Translations under genes and position numbers: made by a program | The notes under the pieces: model-generated | Told to the model about the DNA's origin: nothing | What the model saw: the letters and a program-made list of their open reading frames with translations, nothing else | Databases searched by the model: none | Assembly: GCA_963575645.1 (NCBI GenBank) | Contig: OY754465.1 | Span: 6,944,001 to 7,008,000, forward strand | Reading direction: 5' to 3' | Length of the DNA stretch: 64,000 nt | Source: Xanthostigma xanthostigma | Lineage: Eukaryota > Arthropoda > Insecta > Raphidioptera > Raphidiidae | In this document: positions 22,156 through 32,753 of the stretch, one piece after another | Position numbering within the stretch: the stretch's first letter is position 1 | How the letters are laid out: each line of letters starts with the position of its first letter

Positions 22156-22421
22156 GAATTCTGTAGAATCTACTAGAAACGACAACAATAACAATCGAAG
22201 GCAGGTAAAGACCCGACCTTTCTTGCAATAGCTGGAGAAACCAATACATGTAAAGGAAGGAATCTCGAAACTATGAGAACATTCTAGAAGCGTGGGACAA
22301 AGCTATAAAATGCGAGTGGATCGCTGGCGTAGTCAGTCAGTTAGTTATTCGTGTTGTTCATGTGTTGACAAGTGCTCTGGCATTACGACATAAATTATAC
22401 TGTGAAAATAAATAAACTTTA
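22156..22421 (+). promoter_or_regulatory. Heat-shock-type promoter with putative first exon
   Basis: AGAAC-ATTCT-AGAAG (22276-22290) is a perfect three-unit heat shock element. A gapped upstream element has GAA at 22156, 22166 and 22176. TATAAAA lies at 22304-22310 and an arthropod initiator TCAGT at 22333-22337, with its A about 31 bp from the TATA start. HSF binding and stress-induced pol II initiation are therefore expected. Downstream, TTTA|GTGAGT (donor at 22422) could end a non-coding first exon. No Hsp ORF follows within the window. A solo LTR with such a promoter or a non-coding stress RNA are alternatives. Confidence 0.6.
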
Positions 22422-23098
22422 GTGAGTGCAATTATATATAAATCTGGTTTTACATAAATTACTTATATTTAATAGACAAGTGTGCTGATAAACTTTGTGT
22501 TGTGTTCCTGTGTTGTAAATATTTTGTGTACATAATTTAGTGACTCTTTATTGTCTGTTACTTAGTCCTTTATTTTATTATTTAGAATCAACCCACAAAG
22601 CAAGCTTCAATACACGCATCGTGTGAAGCGAATACGTCATAAAAGCCATTACCCAGCGCCACAGCACGCCTGAAACCTAGCAGCTAAATCTAGCAAGGAA
22701 TCTAACGTTCGTATGCTTGCCATAAGTGAAAGTGTCCTCAGTTAAGAGAGAGAGAACGCTGCAGCGGGTCTAGAAAACCAAATATGTGTTTACACAAAAC
22801 AGCATTGTTTTTTATCATTAGTTACCACAAAGATAAGGAACTTTTCTCTCTCTGAATTGCAGACACTTGCACGGCTCACTCGCGTATACTCTAATATAAT
22901 ATCTCTATGATAGCAGCTTTAAGGCTTAACCCAAATGGACGAGTCGTAATAATGGAGGCGTGCTTAGCAACTTGCGTAAACAACACAAAACTCAGTTACT
23001 GTAAACAAACATTCACATGATAATTAACTCGTGGGGTGTTTATACACCGGTTTTATAAGAAAAGTAGTCCTACAGCATGCCTGCATTCTCGTTAAAAC
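22422..23098 (+). other. Possible untranslated intron/exon region after promoter
   Basis: AT-rich for 200 bp, then a more balanced segment (about 22590-22800) with AACCCACAAAGCAAGC and a GAGAGAGAGAA purine run. There are no open frames of note. If the promoter is real, its transcript would cover this region. Confidence 0.3.
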
Positions 23099-23100
23099 AG

Positions 23101-23556
23101 TTATAGCTAAAGGCCGCGCACACGAGGCAGAATTTGCCGCTAGATTTCATGCTAGTATTGACTACTAGTTTTCTAGCACCGGTATCCATATTGCTTTTAT
23201 GTGCTCGCTTCACACGAGACGTATTTTCAAGAGCTTGTTTTGTGGATAGATCTGGTGCGCTCGCAGTGACAGTTCAAATATAAACACAGAACAAAACCTG
23301 TCTTTCGTCTGCCTCTGAGCAGAAAGATGCCATGTTGGTTTGTGGGCGTTTGTTCATATCGCCCACGTGACAAGATACTGTTTCCTGATTGGTTCTTGAT
23401 CAGAGCAAGAAAAATAGTTCTTGTTCTAATTTTAAAATCTATCTTGTGAGCTAGCAGGTGAGCCCGCAGTGACGTCATTTCCAGCTTAGTACCCAGCCTG
23501 CCCACCAGCAGAAGTCCAAGCAGTGTTTCTAGACTCGTGTGCAGCTGCCTTAACAC
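23101..23556 (-). mobile_element. MITE with GGCCGC...GCACACGAGGC ends (copy 1)
   Basis: AAAGGCCGCGCACACGAGGC at the left and GTGTGCAGCTGCCTT at the right are imperfect inverted ends flanked by TAA-like sequence. The interior parallels the reverse complement of 63093-63425 (AGCAGTGTTTCTAG, TTGTGGGCGTTTGTTC). TAA flanks and GGCC-type ends suggest PIF/Harbinger, tentatively. An open frame on the minus strand is partly shared with the other copy but is unrecognised. Confidence 0.55.
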
Positions 23557-23821
23557 GGTTATCTTCACGAACAGACTTTTTTGTCTGCAGGTCGTGCAGG
23601 TTTATGTTTGTTAAGAGCACGTGATCTTTAAAGCGGCCTACACATCTTGATACAAGCTGCGATTCAAGGCATCGACTCTATGTTTCATGAAACTTGCATC
23701 AGTTGCATAAACGCCTACTTAAATCGAAATCTATTGCGATGCCTGAATCGACTCCATGTTCATGTAACACAAGAACAGTAGGTTAAGTTATTTACTAGGT
23801 ACCTAGTGCTTGACGAATAAA

Positions 23822-24064
23822 ATGAGGTACGTTTTGCGAACACCAGTTTTATTAGCAGTAGTTGAGGCACTATTTATACTCCATAAAAGGAAATCAAAAA
23901 GGAAATGGTCTAAAAGATGGTTTATATAAAGAAAACGTTATTCAAATTGGAAGAAACGCAATATCGGTGAAATGTGTTTTATTAGAAAAAACAATTATAT
24001 TAATTACAGAACAGATACTCAAAATTTAAGTAGTCAGTATAACTATGTAATGAAATTGAACTAA
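23822..24064 (+). pseudogene. Possible Harbinger transposase N-terminal remnant
   Basis: The frame starts MRYVLRTPVLLAVVEALF, runs through KRKSKRKWSKRWFI, hits TAA at 23927, and continues in the same frame with RKRYSNW...RKNNYINY. A basic R/K..W..R.W.. stretch followed by N-x-Y near the start is reminiscent of Harbinger transposases. The DDE core is absent. The match is short and by eye, and it could be coincidence in AT-rich sequence. Confidence 0.3.
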
Positions 24065-24229
24065 CTTTCGTATTTTTATTTATTTTATTTATTTTTATTG
24101 TTTAAAATGTATAAATAAACTTGTTGCCATGTTTTTGTCTTATGTACCTTAACTTTTGTTAATTGCTATGGTTAGTAATTAATGTTTATTTTCATAGTTA
24201 TTGTTTTAAATTTTCACATTAATTGTACT

Positions 24230-24300
24230 TGAAAAAGTCTCAATTTATAGACGAAACGTCGTACACTGAATAAAGAACTTTTTGTCCACAATCCTGCGAT
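24230..24300 (+). repeat. Penelope-like terminal fragment with GACGAAACGTCG
   Basis: AGTCTC...ATAGACGAAACGTCG followed by TTTTTGTCCACAATCC matches each arm of the palindrome at 47302-47405. The GAAACGTC strand and an AGTC/GAC stem recall a hammerhead, but CTGANGA is corrupted here. Confidence 0.5.
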
Positions 24301-24743
24301 TCTTATTAATAATTGTCTCGATGGACACGATTTCTAATATATATTATTCAAATGCTTTATTGGAAAAGCTAAAAGTACATTTGTATTCTAAAGACACGTA
24401 TGCAGATGATAAATGTTTATGAACTCTTCCCAAAATACACGATCACTTTCCATCATGAAATTTACAGACACACAACAAACTAACCTCTAAAATGGCGCGG
24501 GAAAATAAATTAATATCGTCTTGGCATCGACGCAATTCTACACACGCTGAAACTTGCATCAGCATCACCGACTCGGCGTCGTGGTTCGCCGACCAAAATG
24601 GGATTCCAGACTCTGCATCGCTGCAAGCCGCAACTGATGCCAAATACGTGATTCAGTACTACTACACACACTGCTTCTTGCATCATGAAACATAAGAGTC
24701 GATGCTTGCATCGCAGCTTGTCTCAAGGTGAGTAGGCCGCTAA

Positions 24744-25309
24744 TTAGATATAGTTTGAAAGTTTCCATTAATTAAAGGTCAAAAAAACATGCAAATTATC
24801 TACTGTATACATAAATCTCAAAGTTGCAGCATCGCTGGTTATTAAATATGCAGTCGCAAGTTATGCTTATGCCAGACGTTGGAATCAGTTGATGCGTTAA
24901 AGTCCACTTGGGCGAAAGCGAGGTTACATTTACAGAAATAACAACTTGGAGCAAACATCCCTTCTAATAAATAGAACCAGAAACAGCAATGTGCCTCATG
25001 TCTTCGTCTTTAGAACTAAACTTGTCTCATTACAGTTGATCTCGGAATATTCATTAATTAATTGAACCAAGGCTACGAATATTTTAGAGAAGTTCAAAAA
25101 CTAAAACTCGACTACGGAAATGATGCTCTAAAATTTAAAAAGTATCCACCTACCCTAAGAAAACAATACATTTTAACAGTAGTAAGCGATCATAAGCTTT
25201 AGGACAAAGTGCACCACGCTAACATCTATAGGGCGCCATAAATGTAGAATTAGAATTTATTGATCCAAAGACATATAAATTGTATATTGGATGCGTCAAG
25301 AGATAATCG
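24744..25309 (+). other. Intergenic with possible decayed coding segment
   Basis: Frames around 24858-25204 look protein-like but are broken: TLESVDALKSTWAKARLHLQ (minus stops about 24850-24935), then about 25070-25204 with YGNDALKFKKYPPTLRKQYI before TAG. I cannot name the family. It could be a dead gene or TE ORF, or chance. Confidence 0.25.
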
Positions 25310-25570
25310 TCAAATCTTTGATTAACGTCTGATTAGAATTCTTCAACAAATAAAATTATCGACCAATTTTTCAGACAAATATATTAACAAAAATTATAAT
25401 TAATACATTGACGTTTCGGTCCGAATTTGGATTTTCTTCAGATTTGATCTAAAAAATATAAAAATAATTATTAATAATTAGTTTCTAATTCGTATTTGAA
25501 AAAATTCGCTTCAATTTTTTCAAATACGAATTAGAAACCTTTATTAATTATTTTTATATTTTTTTACATA
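25310..25570 (-). repeat. Penelope-like end, diverged, with perfect hairpin
   Basis: CAAATCTTTGATTAACGTCTG and the GACGTTTCGGTCCGAATTTGG segment match 1990-2160. The hammerhead-like core (25410-25441, minus) is degenerate in stem II. A separate hairpin (25480-25506 with 25513-25538) pairs TTTCTAATTCGTATTTGAAA with its complement. Confidence 0.55.
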
Positions 25571-26905
25571 TATACTAAAGTACTTCTGTTCTAACGTAAC
25601 AGACACAAAACAACAAATTCTAACTAATAAAATAAAAGAATAAGTAATAAAGAATACAAGTCACTATCTTTGTTCACAAAATATTTACTACACAGGAACA
25701 CACCAACATTTATTTAGCACACTTATTTAGTAACTATATACAAAACAATATATATATATTTTTGAAATGTGTGAATTAAGGACTTTAAATTGATACCCAA
25801 CACGGAATCATTAAAAAAATATGTTTTCGTTTGTGACTCTTTGTCCTCTAGACGCGCCATATTTAATTTAATGTGACGTCACATAGCCAAGAACCAGCGA
25901 ACGAACAAAACGCTTCCAAAAATACCTCATTTGTCAAATTATGATACGTAGTTTAGAAGTTAAGAGGGAACAGATGAACATACATACATACATACCCACA
26001 TGTATACAGACAATACCAGTCAAACTCATAACCCTCCTTTTGCTTCGCCATAATCGAGTAAAAACTCATTTTGGCTAGGCTTGTAAAAATTCTAACGGAC
26101 GACTTGCTTTTGTATTTCATTATATTTTTTATTAGGTACTAATATTTGGTGACTTTATATGTTTTTTTTTTCTTGAGCTCCCTTAGCTCTTTGTAGTGTA
26201 TCTGTGACCAAAAAGTAAAATCGCTTATGTACAATCTGTGATATTTTCTTCTGTATCTTCAGATAGCTGTATCAACTCTGTTTTGTATAGTATGCAAATT
26301 CGTTTCATCTTTACATAAATTATAAATTTAAATTGCATTTCAAAATTGATGTTTAACCGTTCAGTGGGTGTGTAAGTCATTCAGTTCTCCATTTTTGTTG
26401 CAATGCAAAGAGACAGCTCTGCCGATTACTTGCATCTAATTATTTAAAGCCCCCGCTGAGTCTTACATATTTATTGTCAAAATTCAAAAATAACGCTCGC
26501 AGCGAAAAATTTGTAACTCCGCCTTCTTGCACATACCTATTCATAGTAAGATTCTGAAAAAATTGGAGTTTAATTATTTATTCGTTGATCCGGAACAAAC
26601 AGCACACTAAACACACAAATATTATGGAAACGGCTATCTCGGTCTGAATACTTATCCAATAAACCATTCTATTCATTTTATTGATCAATTACTTTTGGAA
26701 TTTGATCAGATATGTTAATAATTTCATAATGCAAGCAGGACAGTGTCCTAAATTAATTTATAATAATAATCATTTTTAACATTGTGTAATGAAACGTATT
26801 AATACGCAAAACTAATTTTGCGTTATTTAATTATTGACGTAATATTTCGATCGCGTAACTATAAAACTGCGTATCTCATTTTTTTTTCCTGAATTGAGTA
26901 TTGCC
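25571..26905. other. Long AT-rich intergenic region
   Basis: Contains an ATAC microsatellite at 25979-25997, TGACGTCA at 25874-25881, and T-runs near 26162. No gene, inverted-end element or repeat shared with the window is seen. Confidence 0.35.
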
Positions 26906-27420
26906 GGCACTTCACATGGCTATTTGTATTTGTGTATTTGGCATATTTGGCAAACAATTACCCAGTGTGGACAGTCTATTTGACAAAGTGTTGGCCTTAA
27001 TTGCCTATATTTGACAAATAAGGCCGATACCAAATACGCGTTACCGTGCGCTTGTCGGTTTTTAGAGGCACATCAAAGGAGTCAAATAAGCAAATACGCA
27101 AATAAACCGTCCACACAATGGCCATATTCAGAAGCGCACGCACCGTGAACCTGTACGGACGTGCAGTATTTTTGTGTCTGTGCTGTGAGCGAGAACTGGA
27201 ACAATTACTATTGAAAATGAATTGGGACAATGAAACAGTGCTAAAATTCTTGGACTTTTGAACCTTGCGTTCTGCTGCCAAATGTTTGTGTGTTTGCTAT
27301 TTGATTGCCATGTGTAGATGGTCGTATTTGCCTCTATTTGCATGCTTGTCTTGAACGTCATATATTTTGCCAAATACAACAAACACCCAATAGCGAACAC
27401 AAATAGCCATGTGAAGTGCC
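26906..27420 (+). mobile_element. MITE with GGCACTTCACATGGC ends (copy 1)
   Basis: GGCACTTCACATGGCTATTT and GCCATGTGAAGTGCC are inverted termini. Parallel to 48529-48962, which lacks about 80 internal bases. TGCC precedes and AC(C/T)TTT follows in both. A short coding relic lies at 27217-27261. Confidence 0.7.
27217..27261 (+). pseudogene. Possible MADF-domain start inside MITE
   Basis: ATG opens MNWDNETVLKFLDF followed by TGA; after a one-base shift the DNA reads EPCVLLPNVCVF. MADF/Myb-SANT-like proteins of Harbinger elements commonly start with W-x-N/D-E-x-V-x-x-F-L/I-x-x-Y. The second copy (48759-48803) reads MNWGNETVLKFLEF. This fits a relic first exon, but 14 residues are thin evidence. 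Confidence 0.3.
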
Positions 27421-27539
27421 ACCTTTAGACATTTGTGCTACACCGTAGCTCTAGAACGGGCACTGTATCATTTTTAAATTGAAAGAAAATAGATCTTATA
27501 TTAAAAAATTTGAAAAGAAGTTTGATCCTGCAGGCCATC

Positions 27540-28565
27540 CCTGTAACTTCCCGCTATTTTCGAGTTCAAAACGCTCAAAAATATATAAAATATAGCAAGA
27601 AGTTTATTTTTTAGCTCTTTGAGCCTTAAAAAAAAACACTTTGTTACGAAATTTTCGTTCACGATATCTCATGAACAAATGAACCGATTTTGATCTGATT
27701 TGCGGCAACGACGCAATTTTTTAACCTAAAAAGGTAGTTTATTACAGAAAAATTGATCTCATAGGAATTTTACGAGTAATTTGAAAAAAACACTTTTTTA
27801 CAAATTTTTCGTTCACAATATCTAGTGAACAAATGAGCCGATTTTGATAAGGTTTACGACGATCGACGCAGTTTTTTTAACCTAAGAAAGTAAATTATTA
27901 CAAAAAAATCGATTTGATAAGAATTTTACGAGTAATTTTAAAAAATTAATTTTTTCCTAATTTTTCGTTCACGTTATCTCATGAACAAATGAACCAATTT
28001 TTATCTGGTTTGCGGCGATCGACGCAGATTTTTTAGCCTAAGAAAGTAATTTATTACAAAAAAATCGATCTGATAACAATTTTAAGTCATTTTAAAAAAA
28101 CACTTTTTTACGATTTTTTCGTTCACGGTATCTCGTGAACAAATGAACCGATTTTGATGCGGTTTGCGGAAATCGACGCAGTTTGTTAAGGAGAAGAGCT
28201 GATTAGATTTTGGAATTAATCGGTTTAGTAGTTTAGAAAATATTTTACAAAAACAAATTTTTAAAAATTTTTGAAACTTGTTTTTTAAGATTTCTCAAAA
28301 TTTTTTGAGCCGAATCATTTCAAATTTTCAGGAAGTCTAAGTTCACCAAGATCACGTCAGATGCCGCAAACCGCGTTTCAGTCGGACACTCCGTTCAAAA
28401 GATATAAAAGGTTTACATACTACATACACACACACACACAAAGAGCCCTACGAACATCATCGCCAAAATAGTTTCAATAGCTTCCTAGGACCTCAAAACG
28501 TCGAGATCTGGCGAAAACTCGATTTTCGAAAATCGGGGTGAAACCAATAACTTCCCGATTTTTGA
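27540..28565. repeat. ~155-bp tandem array (4 units) in larger repeat
   Basis: TTCGTTCAC starts units at 27654, 27808, 27964 and 28118. Each contains ATGAACAAATGA, CGATTTTGAT and CGACGCAG. The array is bracketed by CTGTAACTTCCCGC (about 27541) and CCAATAACTTCCCG (about 28543), and contains a (CA)n microsatellite at 28427-28440. Non-coding. Confidence 0.75.
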
Positions 28566-28570
28566 AAAAA

Positions 28571-29399
28571 AAAATTTTTTTTATTTTTTAAATTAATAAA
28601 TTAGTATTCATCTCTAGTTGTCTATTCAATAGCATGATCAGCAAAATAAGTTCATTGTCTCTATAGTGCAAAACAATAAACAGTAAACACTCTATAATTT
28701 TCATATTACAGAGTAGTCAACAATTAATATAATTTTATCTTGTTGAAACTTCAATTGACATGCAAATTATGAAATGAAGTCTCCTTAGTTGCAGTTAGAC
28801 TGCAGTTCTGAATAGAGTTGAGTCATTGAGTTTATCAATATAGTGTGGTTCAAAATGACTAAATATAAGAAACAACTTTATACTTATGTTATTTTTAATT
28901 TCGCTTCTGAAAACAGGCCCAATTGCACATACGGCTAAACTAGCGGTATGTGCTTTATTATCGCTTTGTGCATCAGAGCTGACTTTCGTTCAAATAAGTA
29001 GTTATATCTAAGTTAATTTCACGCGAAATCCATTCAACTTGAAGCTTTTTAAAAAGAGGAGATTCTGATCTATAAAAAAGAACCATTTTTAAATCAATTC
29101 GAGTTCATAAATACTATTAATAATGTAATTGAAAATCACAAACAGCAGTTGTCGGTTGGTCTGTACGTATGTACGTCACGACTCTACAGATCGCAATTTT
29201 GGTCGGATTGCCTTGGGTTATATATTATTCACTTTGTTTACTATCAGACCAGAACCCTATTTAAATTCACTAAAATGTGTTCAGTAGTTTAATTTTTATT
29301 ACAGTTTTATTTTATTATTTTTGACAGCTAATAGTTAAAAAAAACAAAATAAATATTATTGTGATATAACTGTTACACTTCTATATCACAATAACAACG
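28571..29399. other. AT-rich intergenic
   Basis: TTGTACGTATGTACGTCACG-like pattern near 29165 (ACGTATGTACGT) and TATATCACAATAACAACG near 29380. No gene recognised. Confidence 0.3.
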
Positions 29400-29407
29400 A
29401 TCTAGTA

Positions 29408-29481
29408 CGGCATCGGTATGGCCGAGCGGTTAAAGCGTAAGTCCAGTAATGGCAAGGTCCCGGGTTCGATTCGCGCCGACA
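29408..29481 (+). ncRNA. tRNA-Ser/Leu-like pol III module
   Basis: TATGGCCGAGCGGTTAAAGC fits the type-II tRNA A box and D-arm, and GGGTTCGATTC fits a B box. TCGG/CCGA can pair as a partial acceptor stem. The long variable arm expected of Ser/Leu tRNAs is missing, and a T9 run follows at 29490. This is better read as a SINE-like or decayed tRNA sequence than an active tRNA gene. Confidence 0.55.
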
Positions 29482-29485
29482 AGTA

Positions 29486-30100
29486 ATAGTTTTTTTTTCT
29501 ATTTTTTTTATTTTTGTTTTTTTTTTAATTTTTAATTTTTTTTCTATTTTTTTAATTGTTGTTTTTTAATCTTTTTTCTCAATTTTTTCATTATAATATG
29601 TACAGTGGAAAACTTGCGGTATGCATGTGCACTTTTGGTTTAGCCTACTATTTTTTTTTGTTAACATTAATGCGAGTCGGCTGTATTTAGTGCCAAATAT
29701 ATGAGTAGAAATATTAAACAAAAACCTTTAAAAAATTGAATGTCCTTTAAAAAGCCACTAAGACGTCTTTGGTTCAACTATATTGAAATCTTGCCTCACG
29801 GGGCCCTGCCCGGCAACAACAACAGTATTTCCGGACAACTTTTCAAATTTTTCTTTCCCTAAAAACCTTATTAGGACTATCATGAACATTTCAAAAAAAA
29901 GTTAACCAATTCGATCCAGGTGATGCGCTTAGCAACGAACAGCATTTTTATTTATATATCTAGATATAAAATTATCATTTTGGATTTTTTCGGTTGTTCA
30001 GCTGTTCTTATGCGTTTTTCCTATTTTTTTTCCTAAACCATCCCAGTATTGAGGCGAACAAAACAAAAAATAAAAATTATTCAAATCGAGTTTTTGGGAG
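29486..30100. other. T-rich tract and intergenic sequence
   Basis: 29490-29585 is an almost pure T/A tract after the tRNA-like module. The rest (to 30100) shows nothing recognisable. Confidence 0.4.
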
Positions 30101-30485
30101 ACTCCGACCTGGTTTCACCCGGGTGCGACAGATATAATTCTGCAAAATGTATTTCGTTTGCGGCCCGGTGTTTGAACTAATAACTTTGAACAAATTCTAC
30201 CAGATTTGCTTCTGAACTAATAGGTTTAAGCGAATTCTAGAAGATGTCGCTATTTGGTACTAAAACAGTTTTTTTTTGTTAGATTCTGAACTAACAGCTT
30301 TGAGTAAATTCTATCAGATGTCGTTAGAGTTTTTTTGAGAAAAACCGTAATTTTGTACAATATAATATTTAATGAAAACTATACTATAGCGTAAGTTGCA
30401 CCAAGTAAGACACATTTACAAAATTTCAGTGGTTTCGGAGATTAGTGCGACCAAAATTGTGACACGATAATTTTATATATATAGA
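30101..30485 (-). mobile_element. Degenerate Helitron, no tRNA module
   Basis: Read on the minus strand it starts TCTATATATATAAAATTATCG at 30485, continues with ACTAATCTCCGAAACCACTG, and ends in the CACCCGGGTGAAACCAGG hairpin. The CTAG end is decayed (GTCTCC). An internal unit GAACTAATAG...TTTGAAC-AAATTCTA...GATG is repeated about three times. Confidence 0.6.
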
Positions 30486-30880
30486 TAGATTATGTAACCA
30501 AAATGTGATTTGACTTATAACTCAGTGCCGTTTTGGATTTGTAGAAGCAAACATACAGGAAGATTTATGTTAAACATTACTAAGTTAAACCATCAATTTA
30601 AATATTAAAAATTAATTAAAACTACTTACGAGATGTTTGAACCGGCATGTATCCTCAATAAAACCTTCTAATCAATTTGAATCTGAAATCAACAAAAAAC
30701 GTAAGTTAATACCTATATTCATGTTTGTATATTCAGCACTACCAATTTAACTATTTACGAGAAAATGCTGAACTGCATTTTGTAAATAGAGTTACGTAAT
30801 TCCGCAACTTTTACGTAGAATCGTTAAAGACCAAACATTGTTGTTTGTTTTCTAAAGCAAACACAACGTGAGCAATGCAC
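30486..30880. other. AT-rich intergenic, nothing recognised
   Basis: No feature supported. Confidence 0.3.
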
Positions 30881-31305
30881 TTAAGAGTATTCGTCCCTGC
30901 AAACACCCCCTGCACCCTTCATCTCAAATCTTTTCCTCTCGCCTAAAAGCGGTTCGCGCTCTCCCGACGCTATTTTTAAAGCTAGAGGGTTCTAGTAAAC
31001 GCCAAATGAAAGACAAAGAATCAGACTACAGACCCTTCAGGCGAATTTTTTGAAAAAAAATATTTGAAAAAACTTACCTTTTGAAAAAAATAATAAGTTA
31101 CGTAATATTTCACACGTAGGTGAAACTGTTTTTCAAAAAATTCGCCTGAAGGATCTGTAGTCTGATTCTTTGTCTTTCATTTGGCGTTTACCAGAACCCT
31201 CTAGCTTTAAAAATAGCGACGGGAGAGCGCGAACCGTTTTTAGGCGAGGGGAAAAGATTTGAGATGAAGGGTGCAGGGGGTGTTTGCAGGGACGAATACT
31301 CTTAA
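30881..31305. mobile_element. TTAA-flanked foldback MITE (copy 2)
   Basis: Same ends as copy 1 (TTAAGAGTATTCGTCCCTGC) and TTAA on both sides. The loop sequence is the reverse complement of the copy 1 loop; since the arms are symmetric, insertion in opposite orientation explains this. Confidence 0.7.
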
Positions 31306-32193
31306 AAAGACTATAAACAGACGGCGTAATCTAAAAGACTCGGAAGTTAGATGCGAATGCGGGCTTGCGCTTGTACAGTCTGTTAAAAAACTACAAACTC
31401 GTAACTCAACAAAACTAAAGTAGGTAACAATAACAACTTGATAATAGCGTACTCGACTGTACTTTAAAGCAGGAAAGCGACAAGTGACAAAGGCAACGAG
31501 CGACGAGCGCACGTTCCGTACAGGTAGCTGGGAGGTGGTGGGAGTATCAACGGCTCTAAAATGTGCCTTTGCAACGCTGTTTGTGACTAACTCTCCAACC
31601 TTTTAGATCCGTGGCGCGTATTATACAGTAGGTCAAGCGAAATCAATTTGATGGCATAAATCAGGAGCTCGACACAATACGAAACAAATGTTACAAAATT
31701 GTGTTCCAATTCGAGCCTGCGTTCACATTTATATTATGGGCATAAATGGGTTAATAAAGCAGCAAAAATAAACGTTTAACTGTGTAATTAATTATAAGCC
31801 TAGCGGACTTTATAAGAGGGGCGGAGCTGTTCTCTTAGCTGTTGTAATATGTTTTTACAGGGATTATTCAAAAGAAAATTTAATTTCTTTTCACACTAAT
31901 GATGAAGAAAAGCCGCGTAATTAAATAAACTTTAATTAACAAACTTTATCACTTATTTACTCATTTATTTTTGGCTACTCGAGGCACTCAGCCGGCAAGT
32001 ATGAATATCTATAACGCAGTACAACTGGGATGAACAGGGATCAATTTTTAAAACTGAAAATTAAACAATAACAAATACTGCTTTTACTTTATAAAACTAG
32101 CCGTTTCGCTCGTGTTTCGACAGAAGTAGTATATCTTATACCAATTGAAGAGATAACATCTAACTGTTAGCTTTTTAAGCAAAGTATACAGTA
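31306..32193. other. Intergenic, locally GC-richer
   Basis: 31330-31640 has noticeably more G+C than its surroundings. TTTATAAGAGGGGCGGAGC at about 31809 looks like a TATA-type sequence next to a G-rich motif, but no initiator or ORF supports a promoter call. Confidence 0.3.
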
Positions 32194-32753
32194 TGTAAAC
32201 ACGTAAGGTGCACATAGGGAAATTAACATTGGAAAAAATGGCTGGATCAGAGTGAGCCTTGGAATATTTTTTGTCAATTTGACAGATAATATTTTTTTGC
32301 AAAATGAATGTGTATACTACCGAAGAAAATATTCAAATGATTACAACATAATCGGACTTTTTTATTAATGGGACATTAAATTCCCAAAAATACTTAAATA
32401 TGGTGCGAGATCAAATATCTTCGCCTATTCGTGTTGAACCTAAAGACATTGGGTCACTGATTTACCAACGCGCATACGTCATACCAGTCAGACAATTTTT
32501 GAATGAATGTTTCCAAACAGATGGAGTTGTTTTTTTGTTTTATTTTCGTACAAAAAATTTAAAATAATGATTTATAAGAGCTTTTTATTATTAAAAAAGC
32601 CAAGTAAAATAAAAATAAATCAAAATAAAACAGAAATCCTCAAGATTACCACAATCATTCAATAGAAAAAACAATTAATGTAGTCATGGCTAACTCTGAT
32701 CCAAGTATTTTTTCCCAATGCTAATTTCCCTATGTGCACCTTACGCGTTTACA
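32194..32753 (+). mobile_element. Mariner-type deletion derivative (copy 1)
   Basis: TGTAAACACGTAAGGTGCAC and the inverse GTGCACC...GTTTACA are terminal inverted repeats of at least 33 bp, flanked by TA on both sides. The 560 bp keep the transposase start and a piece of its catalytic region. Copy 2 is at 37946-38487. Confidence 0.75.
32304..32567 (+). pseudogene. Mariner/IS630-type transposase, internally deleted
   Basis: The frame starts MNVYTTEENIQMI, typical of the N-terminus of this insect transposase group, then TAA (32349). It continues in frame with FFINGTLNSQKYLNM, VRDQI and VRQFLNECF. These match the 'NGtLN...YL..L...I' and 'VR.FLNe.Fp' motifs around the second catalytic Asp. Helix-turn-helix, first Asp and C-terminus are lost, so it is non-functional. 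The single stop and otherwise open frame suggest a fairly recent deletion derivative. Confidence 0.65.

Larger units (their letters stand above)
23632..24740 (+). mobile_element. PIF/Harbinger-like non-autonomous element (~1.1 kb)
   Basis: GCGGCCTAC...ACAAGCTGCGAT at the left is inverted at the right as ATCGCAGCTTGT...GTAGGCCGC, and TAA flanks both sides. The ends carry repeated CTTGCATCAG-type motifs. It includes a decayed transposase-like frame at 23822 and, nested or adjacent, a Penelope-like GACGAAACGTCG segment at 24240-24300. Confidence 0.55.

Noticed and set aside
19687-31305. Loop inversion in the TTAA foldback pair
   Set aside because: The two loops are reverse complements, but the element is symmetric, so simple insertion in opposite orientation explains it.
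31809-31830. TATA-like promoter
   Set aside because: A single TATAAG next to a G-rich motif; no initiator, upstream element or ORF supports it.
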